A stretch of DNA of 34,140 nucleotides from SZUA-22 sp039714835 (GTDB lineage Bacteria > Bacteroidota > Ignavibacteria > Ignavibacteriales > Melioribacteraceae), in assembly GCA_039714835.1 (NCBI GenBank), contig JBDLIN010000011.1, forward strand, positions 1 to 34,140, given 5' to 3'. Positions 6,102-14,104 of the stretch are shown here, in pieces (position 1 is the stretch's first letter; each line of letters begins with the position of its first letter). Under the pieces are notes generated by a model that worked only from the letters and a program-made list of their open reading frames with translations, searched no databases and was not told where the DNA came from. Position numbers and translations under genes: made by a program.

Positions 6102-7733
6102 TTAGATATTAATCGCCTCTTCATGATATACATCCATATGAATCTGCTTAATTTTATAATCATTTAAGTATTCATCAAAAGTCATACGCTTATCGATAAT
6201 CCCAGATGGTATAATCTCTATTATTCTGTTTGCAATTGTTTCAATAAACTGGTGATCGTGCGAACTAAAAATAATTGTTCCCGGGAAATCCATGAGACTA
6301 TTATTTAACGCAGATATAGCTTCCATATCAAGGTGATATGTTGGACCATCCAAAAGAAGAACGTTTGGATTAGCTAACATCATTTTTGCAAGCAAGCATC
6401 TCACGCGCTCCCCTCCAGAAAGAACACTAGCTTTCTTCAAAGATTCTTGCCCACTAAAAAGCATTCTTCCAAGAAATCCTCTAATATATGATTCATCTTT
6501 TTCTTTTGAGTATTGACGAAGCCAGTCAATAAGATTTAAATCTACATCAAAAAACCGAGCATTATCTTTAGGGAAATATGCATGCTTAGTTGTAGCACCC
6601 CAAGTAAAATTTCCGTTATCTGTATTTTCATTATCGGTGAGAATGTCAAACAGAGCAGTTTTTGCAATATCATTTGGTCCAATAAGAGCAATCTTATCTC
6701 CCTTCTCAACCTTGAATGTTACATCATTCAGAAGAATTTCACCTTCGTAACTTTTTGTCAAGTTTTTGATATCAAGTAAATTGTTACCAGCTTCACGCTC
6801 CGACTTAAAAGCAATATAAGGCATTTTACGTGACGATGGTTTTATATCCGCAAGTGTAAGGTTTTCAAGTTGCTTTTTTCTTGAAGTTGCTTGTTTAGAT
6901 TTTGATGCATTAGCACTAAAGCGAGCAATAAATTCTTGCAGCTCTGCTCTTTTAGATTCGATCTTTTTGTTTGAATCCTTTGCTTGCTTTGCTGCAAGTT
7001 GACTACTCTCCAACCAGAAATCATAATTTCCAGTGTACATCTCAATATGCCCGTAGTCAATATCAGCAATATGGGTACAGACTTGATTGATAAAATGTCT
7101 ATCGTGCGAAATAACAATTACAGTGTTTTTAAATTTCTCCAGAAAATCTTCCAACCAACCTATCGAAATAATATCGAGATGGTTTGTAGGTTCATCAAGA
7201 AGTAGAATATCTGGATTCCCGAATAAGGCTTGAGCCAAAAGGACTTTTACTTTTTCGTTGCCCGATAAATCTTTCATTAATTTTGTATGATTTTCGTCAA
7301 TAATTCCCAATCCACTCAACAGTTCTGCAGCTTCTGATTCTGCTTCCCAGCCATACATTTCTCCAAACTCCCCTTCAAGTTCGGCAGCCCTAATTCCATC
7401 CTCTTCACTGAAATCTTCTTTTGCATATAACGCATCTCGCTCCTCCATTAATGAATAAAGTTTTTGATGCCCCATAATTACAGTCTTAATAACTTTGTAC
7501 TCATCATACTCAAATTGATCTTGTTTCAAAGTTGCAACTCTTTCACCTGGAGTTACAATTACATGACCTGAAGTTTGTTCAACTTCACCCGAAAGTATTT
7601 TTATAAAAGTTGATTTGCCGGAGCCATTTGCTCCAATAATGCCGTAACAATTCCCGGGAGTAAATTTTAAACTTACTTCTTCAAATAATGTCCGTTTACC
7701 ATATCTTAGTGATATATTGCTTGTACTTATCAT
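6102..7733 (-). CDS. ybiT: YbiT-type ABC-F ATPase with one degenerate ATP site
   Basis: The 543-residue protein has two ABC domains and no membrane helices, with the ABC-F interdomain linker at about 240-310 (RFSANASKSKQATSR is a YbiT hallmark). Domain 1 has Walker A GANGSGKST (34-42), DEPTNHLD with E181, and H210. Its signature is LSGNE (156-160) rather than LSGGE. Domain 2 has a damaged Walker A GPNDIAKTA (352-360), LLLDGPT with G463 replacing the catalytic Glu, and a good LSGGE (438-442). Since each site uses Walker motifs of one half and the signature of the other, one site is intact and one is decayed. ABC-F proteins act on the ribosome. It is a single gene. Confidence 0.92.
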   Translation of the reverse strand: MISTSNISLRYGKRTLFEEVSLKFTPGNCYGIIGANGSGKSTFIKILSGEVEQTSGHVIVTPGERVATLKQDQFEYDEYKVIKTVIMGHQKLYSLMEERDALYAKEDFSEEDGIRAAELEGEFGEMYGWEAESEAAELLSGLGIIDENHTKLMKDLSGNEKVKVLLAQALFGNPDILLLDEPTNHLDIISIGWLEDFLEKFKNTVIVISHDRHFINQVCTHIADIDYGHIEMYTGNYDFWLESSQLAAKQAKDSNKKIESKRAELQEFIARFSANASKSKQATSRKKQLENLTLADIKPSSRKMPYIAFKSEREAGNNLLDIKNLTKSYEGEILLNDVTFKVEKGDKIALIGPNDIAKTALFDILTDNENTDNGNFTWGATTKHAYFPKDNARFFDVDLNLIDWLRQYSKEKDESYIRGFLGRMLFSGQESLKKASVLSGGERVRCLLAKMMLANPNVLLLDGPTYHLDMEAISALNNSLMDFPGTIIFSSHDHQFIETIANRIIEIIPSGIIDKRMTFDEYLNDYKIKQIHMDVYHEEAINI

Positions 7734-8154
7734 TTATTCCATCAAATAATTTTTGTTAAAATTGTAAAGCTTCTGCAAAATAAAGAACATATCATTTCTT
7801 CCACGGGAATACCTTTGGTAGAACCCATTTTTGGGTTGAGAAATGACAATGTAGAAAATACTTATTTTACAGAAAATCTAATTTTCTAATAATTATTTCT
7901 TTAACCTTTTTGACTAAAAGACTACGCCAATTTTTTCCATAAGTAACTTTATCCAAAGTAGAATTAGATCGGTTTGCCAAATCAATTTTGAAAATTAAGA
8001 GGGAAAAACAAGATTTTTTTTCGTCAAAGAGTTAATTATTAAAAACTCGACGGCAAAAGTACAAAAGTTTTTGATTTGTCACAATGTGGTATTTGCTTAA
8101 ATTTGCAATTATTAATTATCTCTTATTTCAAAAAAGAAGGTCTTAGCAGAATAA
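7734..8154. other. Divergent spacer between ABC-F and VF530 genes
   Basis: This 421-base stretch must hold the promoters of both the minus-strand ABC-F gene and the plus-strand VF530 operon. No coding frame is credible. Visible structure consists of the hairpin at 7822-7837 and a bulged inverted repeat at 8022-8052, where CGTC...GAGTT pairs with AACTC-GACG. No clear -33/-7 Bacteroidetes promoter could be fixed by eye. Confidence 0.5.
7822..7837 (-). promoter_or_regulatory. Perfect hairpin in the ABC-F leader
   Basis: AACCCA-TTTT-TGGGTT is a 6-bp perfect stem lying about 90-105 bases ahead of the ABC-F start codon on its coding strand. There is no T-run on the minus strand after it, so it is not a plain terminator. 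It might be part of a leader that senses translation, as happens with some ABC-F genes, but this is inference. Confidence 0.3.
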
Positions 8155-8379
8155 ATGAGTGAAGAACACAAAAATGATCCATTACATGGTGTAACTTTGG
8201 AGCAAATTTTAAACCAATTAGTAGATCATTATGGCTGGGAAGATTTGGGAATATACATAGACATCAACTGTTTCAACATCAATCCATCAATAAAATCATC
8301 TCTTAAATTTTTGCGTAGAACACCTTGGGCTAGAAAAAAGGTTGAGAAGCTATACAACAATACCGAATGGAAGAATTAA
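8155..8379 (+). CDS. VF530-family small DNA-binding-type protein (DUF2132)
   Basis: The 74-residue protein contains the near-invariant VF530 sequence: DPLHGVTLEQILNQLVDHYGW, then LGIYIDINCFNINPSIKSSLKFLRRTPWARKKVEKLY. The family is small, helical, and was structurally described from Vibrio as a possible DNA-binding protein; its cellular role is not settled. The gene starts the forward operon VF530-ywbE-RNase H; its stop is one base before the ywbE start, indicating translational coupling. Confidence 0.9.
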   Translation: MSEEHKNDPLHGVTLEQILNQLVDHYGWEDLGIYIDINCFNINPSIKSSLKFLRRTPWARKKVEKLYNNTEWKN

Positions 8380-8380
8380 A

Positions 8381-8590
8381 ATGGAAGGTAATTCACTCGA
8401 TGGTAGAAATAGAAAGAATATTCAAATTGCTCAAAATGTGGAAGTTGTTCAGAAGCAACATCAGCGAACTGGCGAATTAACAGAAGGAATTGTGCAAAAA
8501 ATTCTCACCAAATCTGGAAATCATCCACACGGAATAAAGGTCCAATTAGAGTCTGGAGAAGTTGGCCGTGTTAAAAATATTTTAACGTAG
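8381..8590 (+). CDS. ywbE: YwbE-family protein
   Basis: I place the start at the ATG at 8381, one base after the VF530 stop. The longer reading from 8342 would overlap that gene and add non-conserved residues. The resulting 69-residue protein follows the YwbE pattern: LDGRNRKNIQIAQNVEVVQKQ, RTGELTEGIVQKILT, HPHGIKVQLESGEVGRVK. This is a compact SH3-like beta-barrel expected from the pattern of short strands and glycine turns. Function is unknown; broad bacterial conservation suggests a housekeeping nucleic-acid role. Confidence 0.9.
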   Translation: MEGNSLDGRNRKNIQIAQNVEVVQKQHQRTGELTEGIVQKILTKSGNHPHGIKVQLESGEVGRVKNILT

Positions 8591-8593
8591 TTT

Positions 8594-9082
8594 ATGAATG
8601 AATTTAAACTGTTTACAGATGGTAGTGTAAATACGAAATCCAAAATTGGATATGGAGCTTATCTTCTTATATCAGGAAATAGACTTGTGAGTGAGTCTCT
8701 AAAAACAGAAGTGAGAGTAAAAAGATTTGAAGAAACAACTTCTACAAAACTTGAATTACAAACTTTGTTATGGGCACTAAGCAAAATTGAGACAAATGAA
8801 AACAAAATTATAATCTACTCCGATTCTCAAAATATAATCAGTTTACTTGAAAGACGTGAGCGTCTTGAACAAAACAATTACAGTTCAAAGAAAAATAAGT
8901 TCATCAAAAATCTTCTGCTCTATCAAGAATTCTATAAATTAACCGACGAGATAGATTGCGAATTTGTTAAAGTAGATGGACACAAGAAAGCAAATCAAAA
9001 AGATGATATTGACCAACTTTTTACACTTGTGGATAGAGCATCAAGAAATGCGATGAGAAAAGAAAATCATATGGAAGAATAA
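8594..9082 (+). CDS. Ribonuclease H family protein
   Basis: The 162-residue product has the RNase H catalytic set in order: D9 in FTDGSVN, E54 in TKLELQTLLWAL, D77 in IYSDSQN, H130 in VDGHKKAN and D147 in LVDRASR. It should therefore cleave the RNA strand of RNA-DNA hybrids in the cytoplasm using two metal ions. The sequence is diverged from Escherichia coli RnhA and more like the stand-alone RNase H proteins of Bacteroidetes. It begins three bases after ywbE and closes this small operon. Confidence 0.85.
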   Translation: MNEFKLFTDGSVNTKSKIGYGAYLLISGNRLVSESLKTEVRVKRFEETTSTKLELQTLLWALSKIETNENKIIIYSDSQNIISLLERRERLEQNNYSSKKNKFIKNLLLYQEFYKLTDEIDCEFVKVDGHKKANQKDDIDQLFTLVDRASRNAMRKENHMEE

Positions 9083-9090
9083 TAAACATG

Positions 9091-9304
9091 CCATTAGCAC
9101 TTTATATTGATGGTGCCTTTTAGTTTAATCGGAATTGTTATTGCAACATTCCTCACTCTATTGATGCTTCCATTGTTGCTATCATTTTCTAACTCAGCGA
9201 ATTTTGCCGAAATCTGACTTTTTTAAGTTAAAATCCAAGTGTTTAATAGAATCGAAACCTAATCCCAAATAAAATTTAAACCTATTTCTAACTGAGATTG
9301 TCTA
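9091..9304 (+). pseudogene. Collapsed relic of an RND pump 3' end plus its downstream DNA
   Basis: Three pieces of the pump region reappear here, joined together. 9107-9138 equals 13255-13286 exactly. 9130-9196 matches 13572-13638 with two mismatches. 9193-9304 matches 13781-13892 with few changes and one indel. The joints coincide with short shared words: CGGAATTGT (9 bp) at the first and CTCA at the second. A weaker match probably extends left to about 9091. It cannot encode a pump. The remaining bases to 9440 show no gene and must contain the efflux operon promoter. Confidence 0.9.
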
Positions 9305-9440
9305 TTATTTTTAGTTAATATGATCTTGAGTAATGCATTATTCTAATCCGAATAATGATTGAAATTTTAGTATATTTTTGCCCATATATTTTTAAATATC
9401 AAGATTTGGTAAAAATTTTTATAAAACAGAAAGTATTAAA

Positions 9441-10553
9441 ATGAAAAAATATCTCTCAATAATTATTGGAATAATTCTTATTTCTGCAGCGGCTGCTCTA
9501 GCTATATTATTTATTCAAAGTAAAGAAAAGAAGAAGCCGAAGCCAGTTAAGTCTGAAAAAGTAGTTTTCGTAGAAAAAGTTAAAAACAGTGATGTTCCTA
9601 TTTTAATTACAGCCAGCGGAAGTTTGAGAGCAAAAAATAAAATTGAGCTTTATTCTGAAGTTCAAGGAATTCTCAATCCATCTAAAAAAGAATTCAAACC
9701 TGGAACGTATTTTAAAAAAGGTGAAACACTACTTAGTATTAATAGTGAAGAGCTATTTCAAAATTTGCAGTCCTCAAAAAGTAATTTTCTAAATTCTTCT
9801 ATTTCTATGATGTCGGACTTCAAAATGGAATTCCCAAATGAGTACAATAAATGGGAGAGTTATCTTTCAGAATTTGACTTAAACAAACCTACACGCGAGT
9901 TACCAACTGCTAATTCAGATAAGGAAAAATACTTTCTTTCTTTAAGAAATGTATATACAGCTTTTTATAATGTAAAAAATCTTGAAACAAGAATAGCCAA
10001 ACACTTAATAAAAGCACCTTTCAACGGAATATTAACGGAAGTCTTTGTTACTGAGGGAACTCTAATTCGTCAGGGGCAGAAATTGGGTGAATTTATTGAT
10101 ACAAAAGTTTACGAACTTGAAATTTCTGTTAATGCTGAATTAGGTCAATTTCTTAAGATAGGTAGTGAAGTATCTCTCACAAATTTAGAGCACACTAAAA
10201 GTTGGAATGGAAAGGTCACTCGGATTAATGGAAAAATTGACCTTACTTCCCAAACAGTAAAAGTTTTTGTGCTTGTGAAAGGAAAGGGACTTAAAGAAGG
10301 ATTTTATTTAGAAGCCTCATTGAGTGCTGCCTCTGAGAAGAATGCTTTTGAAATTTCGAGAAAATTAATTGTGAATGAAAGTGAGGTTTTTATTGTTAAG
10401 GATTCTACACTTCAATTACAACAAATCACACCAGTCTATTTTAATAAAAATAGCGTAGTGGTAAAAGGTCTCGAAGATGGCACCACAATATTAAGTAAGC
10501 CAGTTCCGGGTGCATATTCTGGAATGCAAGTTAAAATCAGTAATAGAGAGTAG
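9441..10553 (+). CDS. RND efflux periplasmic adaptor (membrane fusion protein, HlyD/AcrA type)
   Basis: The 370-residue protein has an N-terminal membrane anchor (about 4-26) and a lysine-rich stretch. Next is the lipoyl-type half motif ASGSLRAKNKIELYSEVQGIL, a helical segment, the second lipoyl half IKAPFNGILTEVFVTEGTLI, and beta-barrel strands (VYELEISVNAELGQFLKIG). It links an inner-membrane RND pump to an outer-membrane channel. The hairpin between the lipoyl halves is short and aromatic-rich. The pump gene follows after ten bases. No TolC-type gene is in the window. Confidence 0.92.
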   Translation: MKKYLSIIIGIILISAAAALAILFIQSKEKKKPKPVKSEKVVFVEKVKNSDVPILITASGSLRAKNKIELYSEVQGILNPSKKEFKPGTYFKKGETLLSINSEELFQNLQSSKSNFLNSSISMMSDFKMEFPNEYNKWESYLSEFDLNKPTRELPTANSDKEKYFLSLRNVYTAFYNVKNLETRIAKHLIKAPFNGILTEVFVTEGTLIRQGQKLGEFIDTKVYELEISVNAELGQFLKIGSEVSLTNLEHTKSWNGKVTRINGKIDLTSQTVKVFVLVKGKGLKEGFYLEASLSAASEKNAFEISRKLIVNESEVFIVKDSTLQLQQITPVYFNKNSVVVKGLEDGTTILSKPVPGAYSGMQVKISNRE

Positions 10554-10563
10554 CAGTATTCCA

Positions 10564-13500
10564 ATGAAGAAAATTATCTCTTATTTTATAAAGTATAAAG
10601 TAGCAGTAAATGTTATTGTTCTAGCTTTTATTGTCTTCGGTATTGCGGGTGCGCTTTCAATGAAGTCTTCCTACCATCCGTTACATGACTCCAGAAATAT
10701 AAGTATTGATCTTAATTATCCGGGATCATCACCAGAAGAAATTGAAGAGGGTATTGTTCTTAAGATTGAAAATAATCTTAAAGGCATAGTTGGCATTGAG
10801 AGGGTGACATCTGTTTCAAAAGAGAATTCAGCAAATATTAATGTTGAAATTGAGCGAGGTAGAAACATTGATGTTTTATTGGCTGAAGTCAAAAATGCAG
10901 TTGATAGAGTTCCTTCTTTTCCCATTGGACTAGAACCACCCATAATTTCAAAAATTGAAAATATTAGAAATACAATCAGTTTTACAATAAGTGGAAATAA
11001 TATTCCTTTAATAACATTAAAGCAATATGCCAGAGAAATAGAAAATGATATTAGATTTTTAAAGGGGATTTCGCAGGTTGAGGTTTCAGGATTTCCTTTG
11101 GAAGAAATTGAGATAGCAGTGAGGGAAAGCGATTTAAGAGCGTACAATCTTTCCTTTGAAACCGTTGCTAATGCTGTTAAAAAATCTAATATTTTAATTA
11201 CCGGTGGAAACATTAAAACCGATGAGGAAGATTATTTAATTAGAGCAAGCAACAGACGTTATTACGGCAAAGAAATTTTAAATATTGTCGTGCGTGCAGA
11301 TAAATCCGGAAATATTATCAGATTACAAGATATATCAGATGTCACTGATACGTGGTCAGAAGTTCCCGATAGAATTTTTTACAATAATAAAATTGCAATA
11401 AATATTTCAATTAGTAATACCAATAACGAAGACTTGCTTGCATCAGCCGAATTGATTAGAAATTATATCTCTGATTTTAATGCGACTCACGATAATATTA
11501 AATTAAATATCACGAGTGATTTATCAATTACACTTAGCCAAAGAACAGAACTCCTATTAGAAAACATTTTTTATGGAGTGTTGCTCGTATTATTGTTTCT
11601 CGCCTTGTTCTTAAACGCGCGGCTTGCATTTTGGGTAGCAGCCGGTTTACCAATTGCGTTTTTAGGAATGTTCATGTTTACCGCTCAACTGGATGTAACG
11701 ATTAATGTCTTTTCATTATTCGGAATGATAATAGTAATAGGCATACTGGTTGATGATGGAATAGTGATAAGCGAAAATATTTTTCGTCATTTTCAACTTG
11801 GCAAAGGTCCCATTAAGGCTGCAATTGATGGGACATTAGAGGTTATTTCTCCAATTCTATCTGCTATACTTACAACGCTATTGGCATTTTCAACATTTTA
11901 CTTTCTTGATGGTAGAATGGGAGATATGTTCAGCGAAGTTTCAACGGTTGTAATACTAACTTTGCTGGTTTCCTTAGTTGAGGCATTAATTATTTTGCCG
12001 GCTCATATTGCACATTCTAAATCTTTACAAAATAATGATGCAAAGCAAAGCAAATTATTTAAGTTTTTTGATAGAACAAACAAATTTGCAGACAAAATTT
12101 TGGTGTATGTCAGAGACAAATTATACGCTCCTTATTTGCGCTACTTCTTGAAAAATAAATTTTTCGGTTTTGCAATTCCAATTGCTTTGTTAATTCTTGC
12201 TTTAGGAACGTTGGGTGGCGGAATAGTAAAAACTTCATTTTTCCCATCTATTGCAAGTGATAGAATTACTATTAATTTGAATATGCCTCAGGGAACAAAT
12301 GAACAGATAACCGATTCAATAGCCTCAATTATTGAGCATGCAGCAATAAAAGTAAATAAAGAATACACAGAAAAACAAACTGATAATTTACCAGTAATTC
12401 AAAATATTATTAAGAGAATTGGTCCAGGTACATCACGCTCAACGCTAACTTTAAATTTGCTTCCTGGTGAAAAAAGAGATTTTTCTTCACCTGAATTGAC
12501 AAATTCTATTCGCGAAAAAGTAGGGATGCTTGATGGAATTGAGAGCTTGACTTTTGGCTCGGGCGGAAATTTTGCTGGTTATCCAATTTCAATTTCGTTG
12601 TTAGGGAATAATATCGCTGAATTAAAATCCGCTAAAACTGAACTAAAAAATATAATGACAGCTCAGCCGAGTTTGAAAGATGTTACAGATAATGACCCAA
12701 GTGGAATTAAGGAAATAAAAATTCAGCTTAAAAAAAATGCCTACTTATTAGGATTAAATTTACAAGCTGTAATGAGTCAGGTTCGTTACGGATTTTTTGG
12801 TTTACAAGTTCAGCGCTTTCAGAGGGGACAGGATGAGATTAAGGTGTGGGTACGCTACACAAAGGAAAATCGCTCTTCAATAAAAAATCTTGATGACATG
12901 CGAATTATTACTCCTTCAGGAAATCGCGTTCCTTTTTCCGAGATCGCTAATTACGAAATTCAGCGTGGAGAAGTTGCCATAAATCATCTTGATGGTAAAA
13001 GAGAAATTCGTATTTCTGCTGATTTGAAATCTCCGAAAGATAGTCCCACTGATATTTTAAATGGAATTAAGAAAAATGTTTTGCCTGAAATATTAGCTAA
13101 ATATCCATCAGTTGTGGTTTCATACGAGGGACAGAATAGAGAAGCTCAGAAAACAAAAGATTCTCTTGGATCAGTTGGTTTTGTAATATTAATGTTGATC
13201 TATGTGGTAATGGCTTTCACATTTAGATCATTTGGTCAGCCAATTCTCCTTATGTTGATGGTGCCTTTTAGTTTAATCGGAATTGTGTTTGGACATTTTG
13301 TTCACGGACTTCCAATAAATATTCTTTCATGGCTTGGAATAATTGCATTAATTGGAATTATGGTAAATGATGGATTAGTGCTTGTCGGTAAGTTTAACGG
13401 ATATCTGAAAGAGGGATTAAAATTTGATGAAGCTTTATTGCAAGCCGGAATTTCAAGATTCAGAGCAATTTTTCTTACTTCAATTACAACAGTAGCAGGC

Positions 13501-13743
13501 TTGTCGCCATTATTATTGGAGAAAAGCAGACAAGCACAATTTTTACAGCCGATGGCTATTTCAATTTCATACGGAATTGTTATTGCAACATTCCTCACGC
13601 TATTGATGCTTCCATTGTTGCTATCACTTTCTAACTCACTGAAGGTAATCACTAGACGAGTACTAACTGGAAAAGAAGTCTCCAGAGAAGAAGTTGAAAG
13701 AGCAACGAATGAAGATAATTTTGATAGTGATGAGATAGTTTAA
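10564..13743 (+). CDS. RND-family efflux pump, inner-membrane permease
   Basis: I start at the ATG at 10564, which gives the standard beginning MKKIISYFIKYKVAVN; an earlier in-frame ATG at 10510 lies inside the adaptor gene. The 1059-residue protein has the usual AcrB plan: TM1, a large periplasmic loop beginning PGSSPEEIEEGIV, TM2-6 with the proton-relay pair D397-D398 in GILVDDGIVISEN, a second periplasmic loop, and TM8-12 with LIGIMVNDGLVLVG. It uses the proton gradient to expel compounds; no motif fixes the substrate. Residues 908-1025 correspond to the piece copied in the relic upstream of the operon. Confidence 0.95.
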   Translation: MKKIISYFIKYKVAVNVIVLAFIVFGIAGALSMKSSYHPLHDSRNISIDLNYPGSSPEEIEEGIVLKIENNLKGIVGIERVTSVSKENSANINVEIERGRNIDVLLAEVKNAVDRVPSFPIGLEPPIISKIENIRNTISFTISGNNIPLITLKQYAREIENDIRFLKGISQVEVSGFPLEEIEIAVRESDLRAYNLSFETVANAVKKSNILITGGNIKTDEEDYLIRASNRRYYGKEILNIVVRADKSGNIIRLQDISDVTDTWSEVPDRIFYNNKIAINISISNTNNEDLLASAELIRNYISDFNATHDNIKLNITSDLSITLSQRTELLLENIFYGVLLVLLFLALFLNARLAFWVAAGLPIAFLGMFMFTAQLDVTINVFSLFGMIIVIGILVDDGIVISENIFRHFQLGKGPIKAAIDGTLEVISPILSAILTTLLAFSTFYFLDGRMGDMFSEVSTVVILTLLVSLVEALIILPAHIAHSKSLQNNDAKQSKLFKFFDRTNKFADKILVYVRDKLYAPYLRYFLKNKFFGFAIPIALLILALGTLGGGIVKTSFFPSIASDRITINLNMPQGTNEQITDSIASIIEHAAIKVNKEYTEKQTDNLPVIQNIIKRIGPGTSRSTLTLNLLPGEKRDFSSPELTNSIREKVGMLDGIESLTFGSGGNFAGYPISISLLGNNIAELKSAKTELKNIMTAQPSLKDVTDNDPSGIKEIKIQLKKNAYLLGLNLQAVMSQVRYGFFGLQVQRFQRGQDEIKVWVRYTKENRSSIKNLDDMRIITPSGNRVPFSEIANYEIQRGEVAINHLDGKREIRISADLKSPKDSPTDILNGIKKNVLPEILAKYPSVVVSYEGQNREAQKTKDSLGSVGFVILMLIYVVMAFTFRSFGQPILLMLMVPFSLIGIVFGHFVHGLPINILSWLGIIALIGIMVNDGLVLVGKFNGYLKEGLKFDEALLQAGISRFRAIFLTSITTVAGLSPLLLEKSRQAQFLQPMAISISYGIVIATFLTLLMLPLLLSLSNSLKVITRRVLTGKEVSREEVERATNEDNFDSDEIV

Positions 13744-13780
13744 AAATTGTCTTTTTTTCAAATATCATTCGGGCAATCCG

Positions 13781-13892
13781 CTCAGCGAATTTTGCCGAAA
13801 TCTGATTATTTACGTTAAAAACCAAGTGTTTAATAGAATCGAAACCTAATCTCAAATAAAATTTAAACCTATTTCTAACTGAGATTGTCTAA
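13781..13892 (+). repeat. Duplicated block shared with 9193-9304
   Basis: About 112 bases, from CTCAGCGAATTTTGCCG to GAGATTGTCTA, match 9193-9304 with few substitutions and one indel. The second copy lies about 4.59 kb away, almost exactly the length of the adaptor-plus-pump unit, which suggests a past tandem duplication of the whole unit. Confidence 0.9.
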
Positions 13893-13994
13893 CCTATATC
13901 GCTCTAGTCAATTTGGGCGAGTGTCTTCGTCCATTAGGTCGAATCAAATTTATCAATCTGGGTTATTTAGTTTAATTTCAAAAATAAATAGTGG

Positions 13995-14010
13995 TGGCAT
14001 AATTATAGCT
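13995..14010 (+). promoter_or_regulatory. Sigma-54-type promoter candidate
   Basis: TGGCAT-AATTA-TAGCT has the GG and GC dinucleotides exactly ten bases apart as in -24/-12 promoters (TGGCAC-N5-TTGCW), matching five of six positions in the first half and three of four core positions in the second. It precedes the TonB receptor gene by about 95 bases. A sigma-54 activator gene is present at 31644. Single matches of this length can arise by chance. Confidence 0.25.
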
Positions 14011-14104
14011 AATGTCTTTTTATGTTTTTGTCTTAATTCTCATCTCAATAAGAATTAGTTATTAACCATAAATTCCCAAGTAAACTTAGAAATAGGAAAA
14101 TTAT

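Larger units (their letters stand above)
13744..14104. other. Spacer between pump and TonB receptor genes
   Basis: This 361-base stretch contains no convincing coding frame. It starts with a T-run soon after the pump stop, holds the duplicated block (13781-13892), and a sigma-54-like promoter word (13995-14010) about 100 bases before the receptor start. The rest is AT-rich without recognisable structure. Confidence 0.5.

Noticed and set aside
8769..8790. TGGCAC as a sigma-54 promoter
   Set aside because: It lies inside the RNase H gene and lacks the GC at the -12 position.
10510..10563. Earlier start for the RND pump inside the adaptor gene
   Set aside because: The added 18 residues are polar and unlike RND N-termini; MKKIISYFIKYKV at 10564 is the usual beginning.
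13302..13652. Minus-strand open frames inside the RND pump gene
   Set aside because: They are shadows of a conserved pump frame, with the composition expected from reverse complement of membrane helices.
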